In this document: positions 49,553 to 58,640 of the stretch, piece by piece
How the letters are laid out: each line of letters starts with the position of its first letter
How positions within the stretch are numbered: the first letter of the stretch is position 1
From: Bradyrhizobium septentrionale
GTDB lineage: Bacteria > Pseudomonadota > Alphaproteobacteria > Rhizobiales > Xanthobacteraceae
Assembly (NCBI RefSeq): GCF_011516645.4
Contig: NZ_CP088285.1
Span: 8,822,501 to 8,886,500, forward strand
DNA length: 64,000 nt
Direction: 5' to 3'
Program-made: the position numbers and the translations under genes
Notes under the pieces: generated by a model
What the model saw: the letters and a program-made list of their open reading frames with translations, nothing else
The model's database searches: none
What the model was told of the DNA's origin: nothing

Positions 49553-51520
49553 ATGAATCGCGAGTTCCTCGACTTCTACAATCGCGAACTGTCGCTGCTG
49601 TACGAGCATGCGGAAGAGTTTGCCGAGGAATATCCTGGCATCGCCGAGCGCCTCGGCGGCCTGATCCGCGATCGCTCAGATCCAATGATTTCGGGCCTGC
49701 TCGAAGGCGCCGCGTTCCTTGCCGCTCGCGTTCAGCTCAAGCTCAAGCACGAATTTCCGGAGTTCACGGCGAACCTGCTTGAGCAGCTGGTTCCGAACTA
49801 CCTCGCGCCAACTCCGTCTGCCATGCTGGTCAAGGCACAGCCGACCTATGCCGATCCGGCATTGCGTGACGGCAAGAAAATTGCGCGCGGCGCCTATTTC
49901 GACGCGACCTATCGCGAAAGGGAACGGAGCCTCGCCTGCCGTTTCCGGCTCTGCCGCGATATCGTGCTTTGGCCCTTTGACGTCACCGGCGCCGAGTATT
50001 TCGCGACCGCTGGCGCATTGCAGGCCCTCGGGATTCCAGTTGGCGGAGAGGTCATTGCGGGGCTCCGGCTCTCCTTGACCCACCGTACCGCCGCGCGGCT
50101 CGACGAAGAGCCGGCGGACGCGGAGGCTCGCAGCAAACCAGAGACCTGGTTCGCCGGCTGCCGCGCCAGCGAACTGCCCATCTATCTGACCGGCGCCGAG
50201 TCAGACGCTATCGCACTTTACGAACAATTGACCTCGAACTGCGTCGGCCTCTATTTTCGTTATCTCGACGATTTCGGCGATCCGGTCGTCATCCGGGCTC
50301 CGAACGACTGTGTGCAGCAAGTCGGCTTCAGCGAGAACGAATCCCTGTTTCCGAACGATAACCGGGTCTTTCGCGGCTCGGAGTTGTTGCGGGAATATTT
50401 CGTGTTTCCGCGCAAGTTCCTTGGCGTCAATCTGACGGGACTTCGCGCCGTGATGCCGCGGTTGCGCAGCAAGTCGATCGATATCGTCTTCGCGTTCGAT
50501 GAGCACAACTCGCGGCTTGCCGCCTCTGTCCGGGCGGAGACTTTCAGTCTCTACACCGCCCCGGCGATCAACCTGTTCGAGAAAACCAGCGATCGCATCC
50601 CGGTCAAATCGAATACGCACGAATACCACGTGGTGCCCGACCGAAGCCGCTATCTCGAGTACGAACCGCACCAGGTGCTGGAGGTTTACGCGCACTTTCC
50701 GGCAGAAAAGGACAAGCGGCACGTGCGTCCGCTGTACTCCGCCGCCGTCGACCGGACGGCCGGATCGGTCGAGGGACTTTATTTTACCGTTCGTCGGCTA
50801 CCGCGGCGCCGCACCGTCGAAGAGAAGACCTATGGCGCGTCCTCCGACTACACCGGGACGGACATGTTCCTTTCGCTGCTCGAGCCCGGCGACCTGAGCG
50901 GCGACGGATCCGCCGCCGAGCTGAGCGTCCGGGCGTTGTGCTCCAACCGGCATCTCACGGAACATCTGCCGGTCGGCCAGGGCGGAGCCGACTTTCGCCT
51001 GTTGGATGACACCTCGCTCGAGCTGATGTGCATAGCCGGTCCCACCCGGCCACGCGAGCCGGTGGTGGCGCAGTTGCGCAGTCGCAGCGAAATCGCCAAT
51101 AGCGGCGTTGTCAGTTGGCGCCTGATCAACATGCTGAGCCTGAACTATCTCGGCCTCGTGGAACGCAGCGGTGGCAAGAACGCCGGAGCACTGCGGGAGA
51201 TGCTGTCACTGTTCGCCGACCAGTTCGACGACGCTACGGAACGAAAGATTCGCGGCGTGCGCAGCGTCGAGAGCAGGCCCGTGGTGCGGCGGGTGCGAGA
51301 GCGTACCGGCAGTGGCGCAGCGCGTGGCCTGGAGATCACCGTGACGCTCGACGAGAAGGCATTCGAGGGCAGTGGCGTGTTCCTGCTAGGTGCTGTGCTG
51401 GAACGCTTCTTCGCCGACTATTCGGGCTTCAACACCTTCACCCAAACCGTCATCTCGACTTCGGAACGCGGCGAGATCATGCGCTGGCCGGCCCGCATGG
51501 GCACCCGGAGGCCGCTGTGA
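49553..51520 (+). CDS. tssF: T6SS baseplate protein TssF
   Basis: A 655-residue protein with the TssF signature at its N terminus (FLDFYNRELSLLYEHAEEFAEEYPGIAERLGG, then DPMISGLLEGAAFLAARVQLKLKHEFPEFTANLLEQLVPNYLAPTPS). It is the main wedge scaffold. The stop overlaps the tssG GTG start by 4 nt. Confidence 0.96.
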   Translation: MNREFLDFYNRELSLLYEHAEEFAEEYPGIAERLGGLIRDRSDPMISGLLEGAAFLAARVQLKLKHEFPEFTANLLEQLVPNYLAPTPSAMLVKAQPTYADPALRDGKKIARGAYFDATYRERERSLACRFRLCRDIVLWPFDVTGAEYFATAGALQALGIPVGGEVIAGLRLSLTHRTAARLDEEPADAEARSKPETWFAGCRASELPIYLTGAESDAIALYEQLTSNCVGLYFRYLDDFGDPVVIRAPNDCVQQVGFSENESLFPNDNRVFRGSELLREYFVFPRKFLGVNLTGLRAVMPRLRSKSIDIVFAFDEHNSRLAASVRAETFSLYTAPAINLFEKTSDRIPVKSNTHEYHVVPDRSRYLEYEPHQVLEVYAHFPAEKDKRHVRPLYSAAVDRTAGSVEGLYFTVRRLPRRRTVEEKTYGASSDYTGTDMFLSLLEPGDLSGDGSAAELSVRALCSNRHLTEHLPVGQGGADFRLLDDTSLELMCIAGPTRPREPVVAQLRSRSEIANSGVVSWRLINMLSLNYLGLVERSGGKNAGALREMLSLFADQFDDATERKIRGVRSVESRPVVRRVRERTGSGAARGLEITVTLDEKAFEGSGVFLLGAVLERFFADYSGFNTFTQTVISTSERGEIMRWPARMGTRRPL

Positions 51521-52548
51521 CGCTGATCGACCAGATGAAGGCCGAGCCCTGGCGGTTCGATTTCTTCCAGACGCTCCGCCAGCTCGAGCGATCCAATCCG
51601 GATCGGCCGCGGATCGGCGACAGCGCTGCGCGTCGCGAGGAATTTGTTGACCTCGGTCAAACCCCCTATCTGGAATTTCCCGCGTCCAATCTGAGCTCGG
51701 TCGACGACCGCGATGGCAGGCTCAGAATCCTGGTCAAATTCCTCGGTCTGCTCGGACCGCAGGGCGCACTGCCGCTGGCCACCACCGATGAGAGCCTCGG
51801 CTGGCAGTTGATGCGAGACGACGCCTTTCCGCGCTTTCTCGACCTTCTCAATGGACGCTTTCTGCAATTGTTCTTTCGCGCCTGGGCGGACGCACGGCCG
51901 ATCGCGCAGCACGACCGGCCATCGGATGACCGCTTCATCGCCTATGTCGGCTCCTTTGCCGGCCTCGGCTCTGATATCTTTGCCAATCGAGACACGGTAC
52001 CGGACATGGCGAAGCTCAGCTTCGCTGGACTGGTCTCACCCAGGGCGAAATCCGCGTCACGACTGGCCCGGCTGCTGCAGGGGCTGTTCGATGTCAGGGT
52101 CGAGATCGACGAATTTGTCGGCACCTGGCTCCCGTTCGACGCGAGCCATTGCAGCCGCCTCGGCGCGGCGCACGCCAAGCTCGGCCACGACGCGCTTCTG
52201 GGCTCGCGGGTGTTCAGTGTCGAAGACAAGATCAGGGTTCGCGTTTTTGTGAAGGATTTCGCTCAATACGAGCAGTTCCTGCCCACCGAAGTGCCTAACC
52301 TCTCCGAGCCCCTGGCTGACGCGGTTTACTTCTATATCGGCGACGAACTCGAGTGGGAGGTGGAACTCGCTATTCCGGCGGGAGCGGTCGTCCCGATGAA
52401 GCTGGGACAGAGCGGACGCCTTGGGTGGACCAGCTGGGTTTCACCGAACTGGGCCTCGACCGAGGAATATCGCCGCGATGCTCGCTTTCACCTTGCCGAG
52501 CGTCTGAGAGCCCGGCGAAGCGCCGCGACAGACGCCCCGCCGATTTGA
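51517..52548 (+). CDS. tssG: T6SS baseplate protein TssG
   Basis: A 343-residue protein with TssG features: WRFDFFQTLRQLERSNPDRPRIGDSA, EFPASNLSSVDD, and HLAERLRAR at the C terminus. The start is the GTG at 51517, which overlaps the tssF stop (GTGA) and has GGAGG 5 nt upstream; the frame is open back to 51115 but that part is inside tssF. It binds TssF in the baseplate wedge. Confidence 0.94.
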   Translation: MTLIDQMKAEPWRFDFFQTLRQLERSNPDRPRIGDSAARREEFVDLGQTPYLEFPASNLSSVDDRDGRLRILVKFLGLLGPQGALPLATTDESLGWQLMRDDAFPRFLDLLNGRFLQLFFRAWADARPIAQHDRPSDDRFIAYVGSFAGLGSDIFANRDTVPDMAKLSFAGLVSPRAKSASRLARLLQGLFDVRVEIDEFVGTWLPFDASHCSRLGAAHAKLGHDALLGSRVFSVEDKIRVRVFVKDFAQYEQFLPTEVPNLSEPLADAVYFYIGDELEWEVELAIPAGAVVPMKLGQSGRLGWTSWVSPNWASTEEYRRDARFHLAERLRARRSAATDAPPI

Positions 52549-52646
52549 ACCAATGCACCGGTCCGATTGTCCTAACATCATGGAATTCGAGCCAATTTCC
52601 ATGATGAGCCGGACATCGCCGGGGAAATTGAGCAGGAGGCTCCACC

Positions 52647-55283
52647 GTGACCGACATCAGCCTTGAGGCCGTGACTGGAAAACTGAACCGCGCTGGCTAC
52701 GATGCCTTCATACAAGCCCTGCGCCACGCCAAAAGCGCGAGCAACCGCAACATCGAGCTCGCACACTGGCTGTTTCACATCCTGCAACAGGAGCGGACCG
52801 ACCTCAGCCTATCGGTGGATCACTACAAGCTCGACCGCGCGCGGCTGCTGTCGGACCTCGCAGGCGTCATCAACGGCTTCCGCAAGAACGAAACCGACAT
52901 GCCGGGGGTCGCCAATTCGGTCATCGATATTCTCGACCGGGGCTGGCACTACGCCACGCTGTTCTTCGGCGAGACCCAGATCCGCACCGGCCATCTCCTG
53001 GTCGCCGGACTGAAATCGAATGAGCTCCGTCGTGCGCTCAACAACATCTCGCAGGAATTCGCCAAGATAAACGTAGACGCATTGGCCGCGGAGCACCGCG
53101 CCGTCTGGGCAGGCTCCGAGGAAGAGACCATGCGTCCGATGGACGGCTCCGGATTGGCCGGTGCCGGTACTGACGGCGCGGACCGGGCAAGTCCCAAGGG
53201 AACAACACCGCTCGACCGGTTCTCCCAGGATCTCACCGCCAAGGCCAAGTCGGGCCAGATGGACCCGATCCTCGGTCGAGACGACGAGATCCGCCAATTG
53301 ATCGATGTGTTGATGCGCCGGCGGCAAAACAATCCAATTCTCACCGGCGAGGCTGGCGTCGGCAAGACCGCCGTGGTCGAGGGATTTGCGCAGCGCATTG
53401 CCGCTGGCGAAGTGCCGCCGCCACTGCGCAACGTCAGGCTCTGCGCGCTCGACATCGGCCTGATGCAGGCCGGCGCCTCGATGAAGGGCGAGTTCGAGCA
53501 GCGCCTGCGCTCGGTGATCGACGAGGTGCAGAATTCCCCTACCCCCATCATCCTGTTCATCGACGAAGCTCACACGCTGATCGGCGCTGGTGGTGCGGCC
53601 GGCACCGGTGACGCGGCCAATCTGCTTAAACCTCCCCTCGCCCGCGGCACGCTGCGTACGATCGCTGCGACCACCTGGGCGGAGTATCGCCAGTACATCG
53701 AGAAGGACCCCGCACTCACACGGCGTTTCCAGCCGATCCAGGTCGATGAGCCGGATGTCGCGACCTGCTGCATCATGCTGCGCGGTCTCCTCGGCCCGAT
53801 GGAGAAGCACCATGGCGTTCGGATTTCGGACGCCGCGATCGTGACCGCGGTCAACCTGTCGCATCGCTACATTCCATCTCGACAGCTGCCGGACAAGGCG
53901 GTCAGCCTGCTGGACACAGCCTCGGCACGGGTAGCCATCAGCCAGAGCGCAACGCCGGCCCTGATCGAGGACGCTCGCGTCGCCATAGCGGCTCGCGAGG
54001 CCGAACGATCAGCGCTGGTCAGCGACGACGATCTCGGGGACGAGAACGCCGAGCGCATTACCGCAATCGACGGCGACATAGCGGCGCTGAAGGACAAGTT
54101 GACCGGCCTGGAGGCCGATTGGGCCAAGGAACAGGAGCTGGTCAAGGACATCCGCAGCATCCGCGAAATCCTCTCCGAGAGTGGAGACGAAGATCGCGCC
54201 ACGAAACGCGTGGAGTTGCGCGGCAAATTTGAGACACTGGAGGGCATCAATCCGGAAAAGCGGATGATCTATGCCCATGTGGACCAGCAGTCGGTGGCCT
54301 CCGTCGTGTCCGACTGGACTGGTATCCCGACCGGCAGAATGATGCGCGACGAAATCGAGACCGTCCTGAAGCTGCCCGAAATCCTCAATCGCCGCGTGGT
54401 CGGCCAGTCCCATGGACTGACGATGATTGCCAAGAGAATCGAGACCAGCCGCGCCAAGTTGGACAACCCGTCCAAGCCGATTGGCGTTTTCATGCTGGCC
54501 GGACCGTCTGGAGTGGGCAAGACAGAAACTGCCCTTGCGCTTGCCGAAACCCTTTATGGCGGCGAGCAGAACATGATCACGATCAACATGTCGGAGTTCC
54601 AGGAGGCGCATACGGTCTCGACCTTGAAGGGAGCACCTCCGGGTTATGTCGGCTATGGTGAAGGCGGTCGGCTCACCGAAGCGGTCCGGCGCAAGCCTTA
54701 CAGCGTTATCCTGCTCGACGAGGTGGAGAAGGCCCATCCCGACGTCCACGAGATTTTCTTCCAGGTGTTCGATAAGGGCGTCATGGAAGACGGTAACGGT
54801 CGGCGAATCGACTTCAAGAACACATTGATCATTCTGACCACAAACGTCGGCACAGATCTCATCATGGGCCTGGCGCGCGATCCAAAGTATCGCAACGAGC
54901 CGGAAGAACTCGCCAGGCTGCTGCGGCCCGAATTGCTGAAGGTGTTCCCTGCCGCGTTGCTTGGGCGCATTGTTTCGATCCCCTACTTCCCGCTTTCGGA
55001 CGAGATGCTTGCCGGCATCGCCAGATTGCAACTCGACCGGATCGGACAGCGCCTGCGCGATAATCACAAGGCTGCCTTCGGCTACGACGACGCAGTCGTC
55101 GAGCACATCGTATCCCGTTGCAACGATCCGGACTCCGGCGGGCGGATGATCGATAACATCATCACCAACACGCTGCTGCCCGAACTGTCGCGTGAATTCC
55201 TCAGCAAGTCTCTCGCCAAGGAGGAAGTCAAGCAGACGCGCGTCTCGATCGTGAACGACAAGTTTGCATATTCGTGGAACTGA
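52647..55283 (+). CDS. clpV: T6SS disassembly ATPase TssH (ClpV)
   Basis: An 878-residue AAA+ unfoldase. The N-terminal ClpN domain (1-150) is followed by two ATPase modules, Walker A GEAGVGKT (234-241) and [10 protein letters not shown] near 618, with a coiled middle domain (about 455-530) and a ClpV-type C terminus. It extracts TssC from the contracted sheath so the machine can be reused. The start is GTG with AGGAGG 7 nt upstream. It overlaps an alternative GTG of the next gene, so the methyltransferase gene is coupled to it. Confidence 0.96.
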   Translation: MTDISLEAVTGKLNRAGYDAFIQALRHAKSASNRNIELAHWLFHILQQERTDLSLSVDHYKLDRARLLSDLAGVINGFRKNETDMPGVANSVIDILDRGWHYATLFFGETQIRTGHLLVAGLKSNELRRALNNISQEFAKINVDALAAEHRAVWAGSEEETMRPMDGSGLAGAGTDGADRASPKGTTPLDRFSQDLTAKAKSGQMDPILGRDDEIRQLIDVLMRRRQNNPILTGEAGVGKTAVVEGFAQRIAAGEVPPPLRNVRLCALDIGLMQAGASMKGEFEQRLRSVIDEVQNSPTPIILFIDEAHTLIGAGGAAGTGDAANLLKPPLARGTLRTIAATTWAEYRQYIEKDPALTRRFQPIQVDEPDVATCCIMLRGLLGPMEKHHGVRISDAAIVTAVNLSHRYIPSRQLPDKAVSLLDTASARVAISQSATPALIEDARVAIAAREAERSALVSDDDLGDENAERITAIDGDIAALKDKLTGLEADWAKEQELVKDIRSIREILSESGDEDRATKRVELRGKFETLEGINPEKRMIYAHVDQQSVASVVSDWTGIPTGRMMRDEIETVLKLPEILNRRVVGQSHGLTMIAKRIETSRAKLDNPSKPIGVFMLAGPSGVGKTETALALAETLYGGEQNMITINMSEFQEAHTVSTLKGAPPGYVGYGEGGRLTEAVRRKPYSVILLDEVEKAHPDVHEIFFQVFDKGVMEDGNGRRIDFKNTLIILTTNVGTDLIMGLARDPKYRNEPEELARLLRPELLKVFPAALLGRIVSIPYFPLSDEMLAGIARLQLDRIGQRLRDNHKAAFGYDDAVVEHIVSRCNDPDSGGRMIDNIITNTLLPELSREFLSKSLAKEEVKQTRVSIVNDKFAYSWN

Positions 55284-55288
55284 TTGCG

Positions 55289-56875
55289 ATGAACATCCAG
55301 ACCGAGCACCGCCAGCCGACCACCGGTACCACGGCATACGATAAGGTGTATTATCCCGGGCACGTCTACGGACACACTCACCCGAACCACCTGGCGGCAA
55401 TCGCAACGGTCTATGGCATGCAGCCGGCGGCCGTCGAGCGCTGCCGCGTTCTCGAGCTCGGCTGCGGCGTCGGCGGCAACCTGTTGCCGATGGCCTTTCA
55501 ATATCCAGACAGCGAGTTCATCGGTATCGATCTGAGCGGCGCTACCATCGAGCGCGGCCAGCGAAATATCGCCGCATTGGGCTTGAGCAACATCAAGCTT
55601 CTGCATTGCGACATCATGGATGTCGACGCTGCCTTCGGACAGTTCGACTACATCATCGCGCATGGCGTGTATTCATGGGTACCCCCGAACGTGCGCGAGA
55701 AGATGATGAGCATCTTCAAGCAGAACCTGGCACCCCAGGGGCTCTGCTACGTCAGCTATAACGCGCACCCGTTCTCGCATCTCCGCGACATGGTCCGCGA
55801 CATGATGCGCTATCACACAAGGCACATCACCGGGATGAAGGAAAAAGTGGGACAAGCTCGCGCCATCGTGAAATTTCTCAGCGAAGGATCGAAGTCCAAC
55901 TCGGTGCACGGTGCAGTCATGCGCGATCAGTGCAACCGCGTCCTCAAGGCTCCGGACGAATTGCTTTTTCACGACGATCTCGATCAGGGCGCGACGGCCT
56001 TCCTGTTGCACGAAGTCGTCGAAGACGCCGGCCGGCATGGGCTGCAATATCTGAGCGACTCCGATTTCTCGCGACGCTATCTTGCCGGTTACAGCGAAGA
56101 GGTCCGCGCCACGCTGCAACGCTTTCCCGAAAGCGAATTCATGGCGCGCGATCAGTATCAGGACTTCATCGACGGCAACGGGTTTCGGCGTACGTTGCTC
56201 TGCCACGAAGGCATCTCCCTTGACCGCCAGGTCGATCTCGACTTCATCACCCGGTTCTATCTGCTGAGCTCCACCAGCCCACGTCGCCCCGACGTCTGCC
56301 TAACCGACGAGTCCGAGATGGAATTTGAGACTCAGGACGGCAGCCGAGTAACGGTGACCAAGCCGCTCCTGAAGGCTGCGCATCTTTGTCTCGGCCGGGC
56401 CTGGCCGCGCGCACTCTCATTCACTGAACTGCTCGATGGCGCCCGGACGCTGCTCGAGGGCCGGCAAACAGGCGATGACCAACGGATATTGACGGAAGCG
56501 CTATATATCCTGGCATGTAGCGGAGAGATTTCCTTTCTGAGATCACCGCCCTTTCTGGTGAAGGAAGCCACTGATCACCCGCAGGCGAGCCTGCTCGCCC
56601 GCAGACAAGCGCAGACCGGCCCGCTGGTCACCAATCCGCTCCACCAGACCGTACAGTTGGAGGACGACAGGATGCGCCAGTTCCTGCAGTTGCTCGACGG
56701 CTCTCGGACGATCGGGCAAATCGCGGCCGAAATGACTGAACTCTTCGGACCAACCATCCAGGTCAAACAAGTGGATGATGCCGGGCAGCCCGCCGAGCCG
56801 TTGCTGCTCTCGACCCGAGACAGCGTTGACCGTTCACTGGCGACGGTCGGAAAGCTGGGTTTGCTGGTGGCCTGA
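55289..56875 (+). CDS. SAM-dependent methyltransferase with regulatory domain
   Basis: A 528-residue cytoplasmic protein. The class I methyltransferase fold has motif I VLELGCGVGGN near residue 55 and the acidic EFIGIDLSG loop, then a stretch like the methyltransferase regulatory domain (YVSYNAHPFSHLRDMVRDMMRYHTRHI) and a C-terminal winged-helix-like part (MRQFLQLLDGSRTIGQIAAEM). The combination resembles bacterial outer-membrane-protein lysine methyltransferases. ATG at 55289 is shown; a GTG at 55274 overlaps the clpV stop. It ends the T6SS operon, so a T6SS or envelope protein is a plausible substrate, which is inference. Confidence 0.85.
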   Translation: MNIQTEHRQPTTGTTAYDKVYYPGHVYGHTHPNHLAAIATVYGMQPAAVERCRVLELGCGVGGNLLPMAFQYPDSEFIGIDLSGATIERGQRNIAALGLSNIKLLHCDIMDVDAAFGQFDYIIAHGVYSWVPPNVREKMMSIFKQNLAPQGLCYVSYNAHPFSHLRDMVRDMMRYHTRHITGMKEKVGQARAIVKFLSEGSKSNSVHGAVMRDQCNRVLKAPDELLFHDDLDQGATAFLLHEVVEDAGRHGLQYLSDSDFSRRYLAGYSEEVRATLQRFPESEFMARDQYQDFIDGNGFRRTLLCHEGISLDRQVDLDFITRFYLLSSTSPRRPDVCLTDESEMEFETQDGSRVTVTKPLLKAAHLCLGRAWPRALSFTELLDGARTLLEGRQTGDDQRILTEALYILACSGEISFLRSPPFLVKEATDHPQASLLARRQAQTGPLVTNPLHQTVQLEDDRMRQFLQLLDGSRTIGQIAAEMTELFGPTIQVKQVDDAGQPAEPLLLSTRDSVDRSLATVGKLGLLVA

Positions 56876-56961
56876 CGCTTTCAACGGCGTCGACCTCGGT
56901 AAGGAACTGGCGGCACCGGGGCCGGCCCGCCAGTTTGTGGAGCGGACGCAGCCCCGTCCCC

Positions 56962-57591
56962 TCAGCCGTCGTGGGTGTATTGTTGGCCGAGCAGCCATCC
57001 GGTGAGAATGCCGCCGGGTCCGCTGGCATAGACCGAATTAAGGCCCACACCGGCGCGCAGCATCCGCCATTCATGTTCGCCGACCCAGGGAATGCCGGGA
57101 TCACCCTTCTGATATTGCGACAGCAGCGTTCGGGCGACCTCTGCGGCATTGCCGTAAATCGGGCCGTTCGCCCAGCGGGGTCGCGGCAGGCCTGTCATGC
57201 GGCAATAGAGCGCAGTGCAGACATAGGCGGACGCCTCCTCCGCATTGGCGTCAAGGCCGGTGCGCAGCAGATCGTAAGCCGCATGCAAGGCCTCATGGAC
57301 GATATAGGCTTCGTCCATCCGCCCCGTCGCCGACACGACCTCCAGCGTATTCGCCGCGACGACGGTACCATCCGCTCGTGTTCGCTCGACATCGTTATAT
57401 TGTGCCGCAACCCCTGCCGCGAGGTCCGTCGGAACTCTGACGCTGACCTGTCCCAACCGGATCGCGCGTGCGACGTGATGGAACGTTTGCGGTGCAATCG
57501 TCACGTGGCTGCCACGGATCGGAAACCGGAAGCGCATGCGCGCGACCGCCGGGCCGTTGAGCACGTCTAGCACCCTGCTCCGAAGTGACAT
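56962..57591 (-). CDS. Putative zincin-like metallopeptidase, candidate T6SS effector
   Basis: A 209-residue protein without signal peptide. It contains an HExxH zinc motif, YIVHEALHAAYDLL (His99, Glu100, His103), followed by AEEASAYVCTALY whose Glu118/Glu119 could be the third ligand. The C-terminal part is Gly-rich (YASGPGGILTGWLLGQQ). The start at 57591 has AAGGA 7 nt upstream; a longer frame to 57687 is rejected. It is convergent with the methyltransferase gene and divergent from the next unknown gene. Its position next to a complete T6SS and the hydrolase-like motif make it an effector candidate. No immunity gene is obvious. Confidence 0.7.
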   Translation of the reverse strand: MSLRSRVLDVLNGPAVARMRFRFPIRGSHVTIAPQTFHHVARAIRLGQVSVRVPTDLAAGVAAQYNDVERTRADGTVVAANTLEVVSATGRMDEAYIVHEALHAAYDLLRTGLDANAEEASAYVCTALYCRMTGLPRPRWANGPIYGNAAEVARTLLSQYQKGDPGIPWVGEHEWRMLRAGVGLNSVYASGPGGILTGWLLGQQYTHDG

Positions 57592-57720
57592 CAGATCGTC
57601 CTTGCTCTTTACATTGCTCCACGAATGGTGGTCGGCCTTTCCGGTTGGGAGGTTCAGTTGAACCCGGCTCCGTCCGGACCAGACCAATCAGAGACTGGCT
57701 TTGACTCGAAGGGCGGCCCC

Positions 57721-58599
57721 GTGACGACGACCGATCCGACCACGACCGACACCTACCGGAAGATCGCCGCGCGGCTAACTATGCTTCGGCCGCAGATCGA
57801 TCTGTCGAAATATTTCGCCGGGCCGAATCCCAATGTCCGCCTCTATGACGAGAAGGCCTATATCCGACGTCAACTGGAGAAGTACGGCGTGGCGGCCGCG
57901 ACGAGCACGCTCGACGGCGTCACGTTTCTGCCGAAGGATTGGGAAGACCTGATCAAGGTGCTGCGGATTGCCAAGACGTCGGACGGATTCGACGCCTTCG
58001 CCGAAGGGAAAAGCCCGGAGAAGCCGTCGCATTGGGCCCTCGATCTGTCGATGGCAGCCACAATCGGCACCGGATTTCGGGAGATCTGGCGCCCAAAGCT
58101 ATCCGACCGGCCGCTCTCGACGCGAGACCTTCCGGGCCGGCACGGCTTCGGGCTCGGGCGCGGCCGAGGGCAATGGAGCGACGACTATAGTGCGCAATTC
58201 GGCAAGGACCCGCAGCCGCAAGACATCACGTCGCTGCATTTCGCAGTAGCGCCCGACCGGGTCAACGTTCACATCGACGAGACGGGCTTCGTGTTCGAGG
58301 GCGCAGACGGCGCCCTCACGGTCGGACCAAATTTCGGACACCACGCCGTCAATGAACTGTTCTGGAAGAGCAACCCTCACCTGCCGCGCTGGGCGATCGA
58401 TCACATCGACCTGATCCTGCCGAACAGCGCCAACGATTTTTCGCGATTTGGCGTTTCGCTCGACATATTTCAACGAAAGAACTTTCGCGTTACGGTCACG
58501 GGGTCCTGCGGAATTTTCGGCGGATTCGAGTGCTCGGGAACGTTGAGCGTCAGTGGGACGCACGATCTGCTGGGCTCCAAGCCGAGAGGCGAGCGCTGA
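57721..58599 (+). CDS. Hypothetical protein of the candidate effector set
   Basis: A 292-residue protein without recognised family. It starts with a Thr-rich stretch (VTTTDPTTTDTYRKIAARL) and is soluble, with strand-rich central phrases (HFAVAPDRVNVHIDETGFVF) and a C-terminal Gly/Ser-rich strand region. His-Gly-rich segments (GRHGFGLGRGRG; PNFGHHAVNELFW) could hold a binding site, but I see no known catalytic motif. The GTG at 57721 is chosen because AAGGG lies 8 nt upstream; an ATG at 57625 lacks a ribosome site. It stops 41 nt before the peptidase gene, so both are probably in one operon. Confidence 0.65.
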   Translation: MTTTDPTTTDTYRKIAARLTMLRPQIDLSKYFAGPNPNVRLYDEKAYIRRQLEKYGVAAATSTLDGVTFLPKDWEDLIKVLRIAKTSDGFDAFAEGKSPEKPSHWALDLSMAATIGTGFREIWRPKLSDRPLSTRDLPGRHGFGLGRGRGQWSDDYSAQFGKDPQPQDITSLHFAVAPDRVNVHIDETGFVFEGADGALTVGPNFGHHAVNELFWKSNPHLPRWAIDHIDLILPNSANDFSRFGVSLDIFQRKNFRVTVTGSCGIFGGFECSGTLSVSGTHDLLGSKPRGER

Positions 58600-58640
58600 C
58601 GTTCCGCCACTGACAACGACCACATTGCTGGTGATCAGTC

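Noticed and set aside
54009..55406. A 465-residue minus-strand frame opposite clpV.
   Set aside because: ClpV is intact on the plus strand; this is its antisense shadow.
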